Assembly (NCBI GenBank): GCA_023229435.1
Contig: JALNZF010000018.1
Span: 1-64,000, forward strand
Direction: 5' to 3'
Length of the DNA stretch: 64,000 nt
Source of the DNA: Nitrospirota bacterium
Lineage (GTDB): Bacteria > Nitrospirota > UBA9217
Part shown: positions 32,931-40,537 of the stretch, one piece after another
How positions within the stretch are numbered: position 1 is the stretch's first letter
Layout: each line of letters begins with the position of its first letter
Notes under the pieces: model-generated
Database searches by the model: none
Seen by the model: only the letters and a program-made list of their open reading frames with translations
What the model was told of the DNA's origin: nothing
Translations under genes and position numbers: made by a program

Positions 32931-32982
32931 AGCGCAGAGCGCATAGAGCATAGCACAACGCCATGCACTTTGTTCTTTGCGC
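32931..32982. repeat. Heptad-periodic inverted element (AGCGCAG type)
   Basis: Units AGCGCAG, AGCGCAT, AGAGCAT, AGCACAA from 32931, then a short complementary arm 'GCACTTTGTTCTTTGCGC'. It lies 13 bases after the fumB stop. Related units occur in the der leader (58700). Confidence 0.65.
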
Positions 32983-33010
32983 AATCAATATAATTTGCAA
33001 GGAGATAGCT

Positions 33011-33544
33011 ATGCCGATCAAGTCAAGGATCAGAACCATCCCCGATTATCCCAAAAAAGGGATCATGTTCCGCGACATCACCACGCTGATCAAGGACCCC
33101 GTGGGGTTCAGGCTTGTCATCGATACCCTGACCCAGCGGTACATGCACATGGATTTTAAATTCGATACGATTGTTGGCATCGAATCGCGCGGTTTCATTA
33201 TCGGCTCTGCCTTGGCGTATACGCTGGGGAAAGGTTTTATTCCCATCCGAAAAAAGGGCAAGCTTCCTGCCGAGGTCGTTAGCCAGGAATATACGCTTGA
33301 GTATGGCACGGACAGGATCGAGATCCATAAGGACGCGCTCAGGAAGGGCGAACGAGTTCTCCTGATAGATGACCTCCTCGCGACCGGCGGCACCGCTCTT
33401 GCGGCGGCGGCGTTGGTTGAAAAGCTCGGCGCAGTCGTGGTGGAGACGGCGTTCATTGTAGACCTGCCGGAAGTGGGCGGGAAAAAGAAACTGCTGGAAA
33501 AAGGATATAAGGTCTTCGCCCTCACGGAGTTTGAGGGGGAGTAG
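33011..33544 (+). CDS. apt: Adenine phosphoribosyltransferase
   Basis: 177 residues from ATG 33011, chosen because AAGGAGA sits just upstream; the frame's longer start is in the repeat. 'IPDYPKKGIMFRDITTLIKD' is diagnostic of Apt. The PRPP-binding loop is 'VLLIDDLLATGGTA'. It salvages adenine to AMP in the cytoplasm. No nearby purine gene is present. Confidence 0.94.
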   Translation: MPIKSRIRTIPDYPKKGIMFRDITTLIKDPVGFRLVIDTLTQRYMHMDFKFDTIVGIESRGFIIGSALAYTLGKGFIPIRKKGKLPAEVVSQEYTLEYGTDRIEIHKDALRKGERVLLIDDLLATGGTALAAAALVEKLGAVVVETAFIVDLPEVGGKKKLLEKGYKVFALTEFEGE

Positions 33545-33629
33545 GAGTAAAAATAATATCGTTAAGCGGGTTATTATAATATGCCGTAGTGATTACAATA
33601 TTGGCAAATAACATTATTTAAAATTTTAA

Positions 33630-33658
33630 TTGAATAATCATTAAACTTGTGGTAATGT
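33630..33658 (+). promoter_or_regulatory. Sigma-70 type promoter for the gene at 33714
   Basis: TTGAAT (33630-33635), 17 bases, TAATGT (33653-33658), in an AT-rich leader that ends in the strong site AAGGAGG. Confidence 0.6.
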
Positions 33659-33713
33659 ATATCCGACATGCAACTAACTTTTTTTTAATTCCCTATAAGG
33701 AGGAGTAGAACAC

Positions 33714-33992
33714 ATGAAGAAATTCGCAGCAGTTCTTGCAGTAGTGGTAATGGTTGTTTCTCTGGTATCCATGGCGTTTGCAGCTGATAAAAAGACGGTT
33801 ATAGTAAAGAGCGTGGATGCAAAGGCCGCCACAATGGTCGTCGACGATGCAGGTAAGGACGTGACCATGACCGTTGACAAGGCTGTTGACCTCGACAAAT
33901 GGAAAACCGGCGACAAGATAGAGATTACCGTTGAGAAGGAAATGATTACGAAAGTGAAGAAGGCAAGGTCCAAACAAGCAGTCGGTTGCTAA
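33714..33992 (+). CDS. Small periplasmic protein, probable OB-like fold
   Basis: 92 residues. The signal peptide ends at 'SMAFA-AD' (about 23). The mature 69 residues are Lys- and Val-rich with alternating strands ('KTVIVKSVDAKAATMVVDDA', 'DKWKTGDKIEITVEKEMITK'), suggesting a small beta-barrel. It has its own promoter, a very strong ribosome site and a terminator, so it is probably abundant. The family is not recognised; the arrangement resembles the larger protein at 36944. Confidence 0.65.
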   Translation: MKKFAAVLAVVVMVVSLVSMAFAADKKTVIVKSVDAKAATMVVDDAGKDVTMTVDKAVDLDKWKTGDKIEITVEKEMITKVKKARSKQAVGC

Positions 33993-34014
33993 CCTAATAA
34001 GAAAATTAACGATA

Positions 34015-34051
34015 GGGAGTCACCTTGCAATAGGTCGGCTCCCTTTTTTTG
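34015..34051 (+). terminator. Rho-independent terminator
   Basis: AGGGAG-TCACC...GGTCG-GCTCCCT followed by seven T. It ends the 33714 transcript. Confidence 0.75.
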
Positions 34052-34146
34052 TCCCGGCATGCTGCGGTCCCGCAGTCAGTCATTTTTCCCGCAAATATCC
34101 AGTCGAAGAAAACGGACAAAATTAATATGCAAAAATGCAATATTGC

Positions 34147-34175
34147 TTGATTTCTCGCAGGTTTTTGTCTATTAT
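34147..34175 (+). promoter_or_regulatory. Sigma-70 type promoter for the gene at 34229
   Basis: TTGATT (34147-34152), 17 bases, TATTAT (34170-34175), about 54 bases ahead of a GTG start with AAGGAGG. Confidence 0.65.
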
Positions 34176-34228
34176 GAGTTTCCGATACTCGTTCTATCAT
34201 CAATTAATATTATTAAGGAGGAGCATAC

Positions 34229-34444
34229 GTGATTAAAGTTGATCAGGAGAAACTTCAGAAAAAGATAAAAAAGCTGAAGCAAAAGACCGCGGAGAAAAAA
34301 ACGAAAACCGCAAGCAAGTCCGACCCGGACGTACGCACGGCGCGCAAGAAGGTGAAGCGGGCTCAGCGGAAGCTTCGCACAGCCAAGGCATACAAGTCAT
34401 CAGGCAAGAAAGCCGGCGAAGCGACACCGGCCGCTACTGCGTAA
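34229..34444 (+). CDS. Small very basic protein, histone-H1-like composition
   Basis: 71 residues from GTG 34229. About one third are Lys or Arg, with 'LQKKIKKLKQKTAEKKTKTA' followed by 'RTARKKVKRAQRKLRTAKAY' and an Ala/Thr-rich end. There is no signal peptide. The composition resembles bacterial H1-like or nucleoid/RNA-binding proteins, but no defined family is visible. A strong promoter and ribosome site suggest high expression. rlpA starts 13 bases after its stop and may share its transcript. Confidence 0.6.
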   Translation: MIKVDQEKLQKKIKKLKQKTAEKKTKTASKSDPDVRTARKKVKRAQRKLRTAKAYKSSGKKAGEATPAATA

Positions 34445-34457
34445 ACCGGACTGCAGC

Positions 34458-35189
34458 ATGCGGTTCTGTCCTCCCTTCGATAGTGTACGGACGTTCGGAA
34501 CCGGTTTCCTTCTGCCCGCGATTATACTGATCGCTGCCTGCGCCGGCAGGGATGTGCCGCCGACCCCTCTTGCTGCCACAGCGCCATCTCCCGCTCCGGT
34601 ATCGGCGCCAGTACAGGAACCGGTATTGGTTTCGTTTCCAATACCGGAATCGATCTACCGTGAGACGGGGATGGCTTCCTGGTACGGCAAGGAACTGCAT
34701 GGTAAGCAGACAGCGAATGGAGCGGTCTTCGATATGTATGGCCTTTCGGCCGCGCATCGGACCCTGCCGCTCGGCACCGTTGTCCATGTTACCAACCTCG
34801 ATAATTTCAAGAGCATCACCGTAAGAATAAACGACCGTGGACCGTTCCTCAAGAGCCGGTTTCTGGACTTGTCCTATGGAGCGGCCAAAGTGCTGGGCTT
34901 TGTGTCCCAGGGGACCGCGAGGGTAAAGATAGAGACTGTTGAGGCTGTTCGCGATCCGGTGCAGTACACGGTGCAGGCGGCAACCTTCACCGAGGAAGAG
35001 AACGCGCGGTTGCTGAAGGAGCGGTTGAATACAAAGTTCGGCGTGGTCACGATCATGCCTTTTGAAACGAACCTCGCCATGTTCTATCGAGTGAGGGTGG
35101 GCGCGTATGCGTCCGAGGATCATGCCGAGCAGGTGGCGGGCAAGCTGATGCTCGAAGGTCTGGAGCCGATCGTGGTGAGGAAAGATTGA
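34458..35189 (+). CDS. rlpA: Septal ring lytic transglycosylase RlpA-type lipoprotein
   Basis: 243 residues. The N-terminal hydrophobic segment ends in a lipobox 'LIAAC' (Cys about 23). A Pro/Ala spacer and then the double-psi beta-barrel: 'MASWYGKELHGKQTANGAVF', 'AAHRTLPLGTVVHVTN' and the catalytic Asp in 'VRINDRGPF'. The C-terminal SPOR domain (about 170-243) binds denuded septal glycan. RlpA cleaves naked glycan at the division site and is anchored in the outer membrane. Confidence 0.9.
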   Translation: MRFCPPFDSVRTFGTGFLLPAIILIAACAGRDVPPTPLAATAPSPAPVSAPVQEPVLVSFPIPESIYRETGMASWYGKELHGKQTANGAVFDMYGLSAAHRTLPLGTVVHVTNLDNFKSITVRINDRGPFLKSRFLDLSYGAAKVLGFVSQGTARVKIETVEAVRDPVQYTVQAATFTEEENARLLKERLNTKFGVVTIMPFETNLAMFYRVRVGAYASEDHAEQVAGKLMLEGLEPIVVRKD

Positions 35190-35203
35190 TGAACAGCGCA
35201 CTT

Positions 35204-35224
35204 AAAATTGAAAATTGAGAATTA
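35204..35224. repeat. Heptad-periodic array (AAAATTG type), short
   Basis: AAAATTG, AAAATTG, AGAATTA starting 14 bases after the rlpA stop and immediately before pepA. Confidence 0.6.
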
Positions 35225-35242
35225 ACATTCAGGTAGGGGCCA

Positions 35243-36739
35243 ATGAAGATCAATGTTCTTGCGGGGGAAATAGAGAAGCATAAAACCGATGCCGCGGTCA
35301 TCCTGCTTTTTGAAAATGAGAAGCCGGGCAAGGTTGCAGGACGGGTGGACAAGGCGCTTGGCAGCCTGATTTCGAGGCTTATCAAGAAGGGTGATTTTAC
35401 GCCTAAAACGGGCGCGGTCCATCTTCTCTACCCGGAAGGCCGGCTCCCTGCGGTACGACTGCTTCTCGTGGGATTGGGCAAACGGAACGAGTTCACGATC
35501 AACCGTTTGCGGCAGGCCGCGGGCAAGGCAGCGCCTTCGCTGAGAAGCGCCGGTGCACAGGGCATCACCATCGTCACTGATGGGATCGGTCTGGATGCTG
35601 AAGAGCTTGGTCAGGCGCTCTCTGAGGGCAGCGTGCTTGGGCTCTACCGATTCCTGAAATATAAAACCAATGAAGAGAACGATCGCAAGAAAGACCTGCG
35701 GACGATCACCCTCCTGACGGAAACCAGCCGCGCGGTCAAGGCCATGCAGAAGGGCGTGAAGATCGGTGAGGCCATTGCCGGGTCCACGATGATGGTGCGC
35801 GACATGGTGAATTCGCCGCCTGTTGACATGACGCCGGCGATCATCGCGACCAGGGCGAAAGAGATCGCGCGGCAGTTCGGGCTCACGTTCCAGGTTCTTG
35901 AAAAGGACCGGCTGAAGAAGCTCGGCATGGGGGCACTGCTCGGCGTTGCCTTGGGAAGCGTGCAGCCGCCGAAGTTCGTTATTGTCGAGTACCGGAAGGG
36001 CGGCACGAAGCCCTTTATCGCGCTCGTGGGCAAGACCATCACCTTCGACTCCGGCGGCATCTCGATCAAGCCCGCCGAGAAGATGGACAGGATGAAGGAC
36101 GATATGGCAGGCGGCGCAGCGGTGCTCGGAGCGATCCGGACCGCCGCGGCGCTCAAGTTGCCGCTGAACATCGTAGGCCTGCTCCCGGCATCGGAGAACA
36201 TGCCGGGCGGCAGGGCATACAAACCCGGTGACGTGCTCCGCACGATGTCGGGCCAGACCATCGAGATCATCAGCACCGACGCCGAGGGCAGGCTCATCCT
36301 TGCCGATGCGCTTGCTTACGCGTGTCGATATCAACCCGCGGTGATCGTGGACATAGCAACCCTGACCGGCGCCTGCGGCGTGGCCCTTGGTCAGGAGGCG
36401 ATCGGCATGCTTGGCACGAACGACGTCTTTATGCAGAAGATCCGAGCGGCTGGCGAAAAAACCGGAGAACGCGTTTGGGAACTGCCGCTCTGGGAAGAAT
36501 ACTATGACCAGATCAAGAGCGACATTGCGGACATGAAGAACACCGGCGGCCGGGCAGGCGGAGTCATCACGGCCGCGGCGCTCCTGTCCAAGTTCGTGCG
36601 GAAATATCCCTGGGTTCACCTCGATATCGCGGCCACGTCCTGGAGCGAAAAAGACCGCCCTTATACGCCCAAGGGAGCAACGGGCATTGGTATGCGGCTC
36701 CTGACGCAGTTCCTCAGGGACTATGACAAGAAGAAATAA
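35243..36739 (+). CDS. pepA: Leucyl aminopeptidase (M17)
   Basis: 498 residues. The C-terminal catalytic domain carries the two-metal ligands in 'ITFDSGGISIKPAEKMDRMK' (Lys and Asp) and the family signature 'STDAEGRLILADAL'. The N-terminal macro-like domain is also present. It removes N-terminal residues, especially Leu, in the cytoplasm; some homologues also bind DNA. It is co-oriented with rlpA, 53 bases downstream. Confidence 0.94.
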   Translation: MKINVLAGEIEKHKTDAAVILLFENEKPGKVAGRVDKALGSLISRLIKKGDFTPKTGAVHLLYPEGRLPAVRLLLVGLGKRNEFTINRLRQAAGKAAPSLRSAGAQGITIVTDGIGLDAEELGQALSEGSVLGLYRFLKYKTNEENDRKKDLRTITLLTETSRAVKAMQKGVKIGEAIAGSTMMVRDMVNSPPVDMTPAIIATRAKEIARQFGLTFQVLEKDRLKKLGMGALLGVALGSVQPPKFVIVEYRKGGTKPFIALVGKTITFDSGGISIKPAEKMDRMKDDMAGGAAVLGAIRTAAALKLPLNIVGLLPASENMPGGRAYKPGDVLRTMSGQTIEIISTDAEGRLILADALAYACRYQPAVIVDIATLTGACGVALGQEAIGMLGTNDVFMQKIRAAGEKTGERVWELPLWEEYYDQIKSDIADMKNTGGRAGGVITAAALLSKFVRKYPWVHLDIAATSWSEKDRPYTPKGATGIGMRLLTQFLRDYDKKK

Positions 36740-36856
36740 CCGCGATACCGGATTATCACGATACACAAAAAATCGTACGGCAGGTTGATCCTCACTTGAG
36801 AACAAGGCGTATTGCTTCATAACGCGGTTATAAAATTGATACGGTATTTTTTGCTG

Positions 36857-36885
36857 TTGATATTCAACTTAATTCTGTTTATTGT
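36857..36885 (+). promoter_or_regulatory. Sigma-70 type promoter for the gene at 36944
   Basis: TTGATA (36857-36862), 17 bases, TATTGT (36880-36885), about 58 bases ahead of the start. Confidence 0.55.
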
Positions 36886-36943
36886 GTCTCATTGATCATG
36901 AAACAAACAAATCACGAAGTTGAAAAGCAAGGAGGAGTTTATT

Positions 36944-37420
36944 ATGAATAGGTTAACGAGAGGTTTAGTGGCGTTATTGTCCGTCCTGGTTCTTACCGCC
37001 ATGGTTGCGATGGCGGGACCGGGCTGGCAATGCAAGGGTTCCGCTTCGTGCGGCGGATGCGCCGGTATTGGATCGTATGACTCGGCAAAATCCGATGTTG
37101 TCTCAGGGCAAGTGGTTTCGCTTGAGCCGGTCGATTCGCAGCGGTGCAGTACCGGGCAAGGCGTGATTCTCAAAGTGAACTCCGGGAATGCGGCGACAGC
37201 ATTTTATCTCGGTCCGCAGTGGTATCTTGATCGGCAGACAGTGAAGATTGCAGTGGGTGACACTGTGGAGATCAAGGGATCGAAAACCGCCCTTAATGAT
37301 GACAATGTCTATATTGCGGCGGAAGTGAAGAAGGGAAGCGAGATCCTGAAACTTCGCGATGAGAACGGCGCTCCCGTATGGATGGGACCGCAGTGTGGCG
37401 GTTGCAAAGGCGGAGTATAA
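36944..37420 (+). CDS. Secreted Cys-rich protein with probable OB-fold
   Basis: 158 residues from ATG 36944, with AAGGAGGAG upstream. A signal peptide covers about 1-24. A Cys cluster 'CKGSASCGGCAG' follows, then a beta-rich part ('VVSGQVVSLEPVDSQ', 'VKIAVGDTVEIKGSK', 'NVYIAAEVKKGSEILKLRDE'), and a closing 'CGGCKGG'. The Cys patches at both ends could bind metal or form disulfides. It is periplasmic, with its own promoter and terminator. Family uncertain; homologues in related genomes are often labelled DNA-binding on weak grounds. Confidence 0.6.
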   Translation: MNRLTRGLVALLSVLVLTAMVAMAGPGWQCKGSASCGGCAGIGSYDSAKSDVVSGQVVSLEPVDSQRCSTGQGVILKVNSGNAATAFYLGPQWYLDRQTVKIAVGDTVEIKGSKTALNDDNVYIAAEVKKGSEILKLRDENGAPVWMGPQCGGCKGGV

Positions 37421-37454
37421 CTGCGTAACTGCGCGATTATAGTGAAGCAAACAG

Positions 37455-37484
37455 AGCCCCCTGTCAGGCAGACAGGGGGCTTTT
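37455..37484 (+). terminator. Rho-independent terminator
   Basis: AGCCCCCTGTC-AGGCA-GACAGGGGGCT followed by TTTCC; a perfect 11-base stem. Confidence 0.85.
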
Positions 37485-37581
37485 CCTTTGACGTCTGTAT
37501 TGTATAAACTCCTTGACTCTTGCTCTTCGTACTTCTACAATAATGCAACTTTTTATCTGCAATCCTGCGATGTACCCCCGT

Positions 37582-38202
37582 ATGACATACGAAGAAGCGA
37601 TCATGAATCTCGAGAAGGTCCTGATCAAGGGCCGGTTTACTAAGGCCGATGTTTTCATCACACGGTTCGAGGGGCGCCGGTTTGTTGTGAAGGACTATTC
37701 ACAAAAAGGCTTTTGGGAGCGGAATCTTATCGGCCGCTTCGTGATCGGACGGGAATCCAGGGCCTATGAAGCGCTGCGCGGGGTAGCGGGGTTGCCCCCG
37801 CAGTTCAAGCGGCTCTCGCCCTATTCCCTTGCTGTTCTCTATCTTGAGGGTAAGGACCTTGGTTGTTTTCAGCGGGGCGAGTTCGGGCCTGAGGTCATAC
37901 GCCAATTCGAACGGATTGTTGATGAGCTGCATAAGCGCGGTTGGGTGCATCTCGATCTGCACCGCCGGACGAATATTCTGTTTATTGACGGGAACATCTT
38001 CGTGGTGGACCTGGCGTCGGCACTCCATACGGGAAGTGTCCCACTGATCGGTCGATTCTTGACCGGGCTTATCGGGTTTGCCGATCGCCTGTCGCTCATT
38101 AAAATGAAGAAGATCTTCGGACCGGAGCTCTTGACGGATCGGGAGCGTCGGTGGCTCAAGCTGCGCAATATCTTCATGCCGACGAAGTGGGATGATAAAT
38201 AA
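37582..38202 (+). CDS. LPS/Kdo kinase-like (WaaP/RIO-type) small protein kinase
   Basis: 206 residues from ATG 37582 (37603 is also possible). The shape is a minimal protein-kinase fold: the nucleotide-binding Lys in 'RRFVVKDYS', Glu in 'GRESRAYEAL', catalytic loop 'GWVHLDLHRRTNILF' and metal Asp in 'IFVVDLASALH'. This matches the LPS core-heptose/Kdo kinase family, which phosphorylates LPS sugars. An envelope role is inferred; no LPS sugar genes are adjacent. Confidence 0.72.
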   Translation: MTYEEAIMNLEKVLIKGRFTKADVFITRFEGRRFVVKDYSQKGFWERNLIGRFVIGRESRAYEALRGVAGLPPQFKRLSPYSLAVLYLEGKDLGCFQRGEFGPEVIRQFERIVDELHKRGWVHLDLHRRTNILFIDGNIFVVDLASALHTGSVPLIGRFLTGLIGFADRLSLIKMKKIFGPELLTDRERRWLKLRNIFMPTKWDDK

Positions 38203-38375
38203 GGGGATCCGACTTTCAACCATTCGAATCGTCTTGCCGACACAGAAGCGAGGAGCGTGCTTGGATGATTCAGGGGGCAGGATCAAGCCACCTCCGAAAG
38301 CGGAAAATAAAGGGGAAAGAGGCACCCTAAATCGAACTCATTGCCTGTCCTGCGTTCCTCCCGTTCCAGAATGTA

Positions 38376-39629
38376 TCATTCCCGCTCGTCCGCCATCGTA
38401 GCAGCCTTTACCTTTTCAGATACTTCCGTTCCTTTCGCGATCAACACGATGCCCGAGGGTGTTACATGGTAGCGCTGCCTGTCTTTCTCAAGGTTATACC
38501 CGAGTTCGGTCTTCGGCGGGATTATGACGTCCTTGTCGATGATAGCGCGGCGGATGCGGCAGTGTCTGCCGATATCCACGTTCTCCATGAGGATTGAATC
38601 GAGCACTTCACTGTAACTGTTCACGCGGACGTTTGGCGACAGCACGGAATTCTGCACCCGGCCGCCGCTCACGATGCACCCGTGCGCCACGATCGAGTCA
38701 AGTGCGATGCCGAGCCTGCCGTCTTTTTTCTCCTGTGCGAACACGAACTTGGCCGGCGGGTTCTGGGCCTGATAGGTGCGGATGGGCCAGGCCTTGTCGT
38801 AGAGGTTCAAGAGCGGGTCCACGCTTACCAGGTCCATGTTGGCTTCCCAGTAGGCGTCAATGGTCCCGACATCGCGCCAGTACTTTGCCTCTTTCTTATT
38901 CTCATCCTTAAAATTGTAAGCGCAGACCCGTGCCGTCTTCATCATCTGGGGGATGATGTTCTTGCCGAAGTCGTGGGACGTTTCCTGGAGCGCGTCGGAT
39001 TTCAGATATTCCAGCAACGTTTTGGTGTTGAACAAATAGATGCCCATGGACGCGAAGGCTAAGTCAGGCCGTCCTGGGATAGGTTTGGGATCTTTGGGTT
39101 TTTCCTCAAAACCGATGATCCTGCCATTGTTGTCCACTTCGACGATGCCGAAGGCGGTGGCGTTTGTCCGGGGTGTTTCGATGGCCGCCACCGTAGCATC
39201 AGCCTTGTTCTCTTTATGGAACCGGAACATTTCGGCATAGTCCATTTTGTAGATGTGATCTCCGGCAAGCACGAGAATATGGTCCGGCGCATCTTTTTCG
39301 ATCATATAGATGTTCTGGTAGATGGCGTCAGCCGTTCCCTGGTACCACTTGTCTCCTACCCGCTGCTGGGGGGGTACGGAGATGATGTATTCGTTCAATT
39401 CTCCAGAAAAGAGGTTCCAGGCGAGCCGCAGGTGTTTGTCCAGAGACAGGGACTTATATTGGGGCAGCACCGCGATCTTTCGGATTTGGGAATTGATGCA
39501 GTTCGAGAGAGCGAAGTCGATGATACGGTAAATGCCGCCAAAAGGGACCGCGGGTTTCGCTCGATGTATGGTGAGGGGATGGAGCCGTTCTCCCTTACCG
39601 CCGGCAAGGATCATTGCCAGAATGCTCAT
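38376..39629 (-). CDS. glgC: Glucose-1-phosphate adenylyltransferase
   Basis: 417 residues on the minus strand. The nucleotidyltransferase start is 'AMILAGGKGERLHPLT', with 'KPAVPFGGIYRIIDF', 'GTADAIYQN' and 'GDHIYKMDY'. The substrate site is 'IPGRPDLAFASMGIY', and the C-terminus is a left-handed beta-helix domain. It makes ADP-glucose, the committed step of glycogen synthesis, and pairs functionally with the GH57 enzyme at 14750. It has its own near-consensus promoter and a GGAGAG ribosome site. The 170 bases downstream show nothing clear. Confidence 0.94.
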   Translation of the reverse strand: MSILAMILAGGKGERLHPLTIHRAKPAVPFGGIYRIIDFALSNCINSQIRKIAVLPQYKSLSLDKHLRLAWNLFSGELNEYIISVPPQQRVGDKWYQGTADAIYQNIYMIEKDAPDHILVLAGDHIYKMDYAEMFRFHKENKADATVAAIETPRTNATAFGIVEVDNNGRIIGFEEKPKDPKPIPGRPDLAFASMGIYLFNTKTLLEYLKSDALQETSHDFGKNIIPQMMKTARVCAYNFKDENKKEAKYWRDVGTIDAYWEANMDLVSVDPLLNLYDKAWPIRTYQAQNPPAKFVFAQEKKDGRLGIALDSIVAHGCIVSGGRVQNSVLSPNVRVNSYSEVLDSILMENVDIGRHCRIRRAIIDKDVIIPPKTELGYNLEKDRQRYHVTPSGIVLIAKGTEVSEKVKAATMADERE

Positions 39630-39666
39630 GTATGATTACTCTCCACGCAATTGAATAATAATTAGT

Positions 39667-39695
39667 ATGATAGCAGGTCATTGCGTGCCTGTCAA
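39667..39695 (-). promoter_or_regulatory. Near-consensus promoter of glgC
   Basis: On the minus strand: TTGACA (39695-39690), 17 bases, TATCAT (39672-39667), about 37 bases ahead of the glgC start. Confidence 0.8.
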
Positions 39696-39856
39696 ACGGG
39701 GAACACATTGATGAAAACGACATGATGAAAATGCCTTGTTGCGTTTTGAATGAAATTATTGTATCATCCGATTTCAAATCTCCCGGTGGAACAAATCCGT
39801 CCCCGGCATGATAGCGGTTGTAATTTTCATATGATATTTTTTTATAGTATTTTCTC

Positions 39857-39885
39857 TTGATTTTTCACCACATGCTTGCTAATAT
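39857..39885 (+). promoter_or_regulatory. Promoter of the nuoE2-to-cooS cluster
   Basis: TTGATT (39857-39862), 17 bases, TAATAT (39880-39885). A leader of about 155 bases follows before the GTG at 40049, which has GGGAGG. The leader shows no recognised riboswitch. Confidence 0.65.
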
Positions 39886-40048
39886 AAACCCCTTTACAAA
39901 TAATAATAACCCGTTTTACCTTGCGTTCCATGATTACGAAAAACAGCCGCGATGTTCTCTTTTCAGTTCAGTAACACCTTGAAAAATCAGCAGGCAAACC
40001 CGTTGTCCCGGTTTTTCTGTTCGCACTTACAATAGGGAGGTCCTTATC

Positions 40049-40537
40049 GTGCTCCAACAAGAAGACATAAAGAAGGTTGATGCCGTCCTTGATGATGCCG
40101 CGGGTCAGCGGGGTATGCTTATTGCCGTGCTCCAGCGGGTCCAGGAGAAGATCGGTTACCTGCCTGAAGAGGCCATGACCATGATCGCCGAGCGGATGTC
40201 CCTGTCGCTAAACAATGTTTACGGTGTCGCTTCATTCTACAAACATTTTCATTTCAAGCCCCGTGGCAAGAACATCGTCAAGGTCTGCATGGGTACTGCC
40301 TGCCACGTGCGGGGCGCGAAGGCCGTGCTCACGGAGATGGAACGTCAGCTTGGGATCAAGGAAGGCGAAACGACCAAGGACCTGTCCGTTACCCTCGAGA
40401 CCGTCGGGTGCGTGGGATGTTGCGCGCTGGCGCCCGTTACCACGATCAACGACAAGGACCTGTTCGGCGAGCTGACGCCCAGGATGGTGGACGAAATAAT
40501 CATTACGGTGAGGAGCGAACATGGAACTCACGTTTAA
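40049..40537 (+). CDS. NuoE/HydC-type [2Fe-2S] subunit of the CO dehydrogenase cluster
   Basis: 162 residues from GTG 40049 (GGGAGG ahead). It has the thioredoxin-like fold with 'VYGVASFYKHFHFKPRGKN' and cluster ligands in 'CMGTACHVRG' and 'CVGCC'. It is a paralogue of the protein at 1009. It overlaps the next gene by 17 bases, which indicates translational coupling. It is likely the small electron-transfer subunit of the NAD(P)-reactive part of this complex. Confidence 0.88.
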   Translation: MLQQEDIKKVDAVLDDAAGQRGMLIAVLQRVQEKIGYLPEEAMTMIAERMSLSLNNVYGVASFYKHFHFKPRGKNIVKVCMGTACHVRGAKAVLTEMERQLGIKEGETTKDLSVTLETVGCVGCCALAPVTTINDKDLFGELTPRMVDEIIITVRSEHGTHV

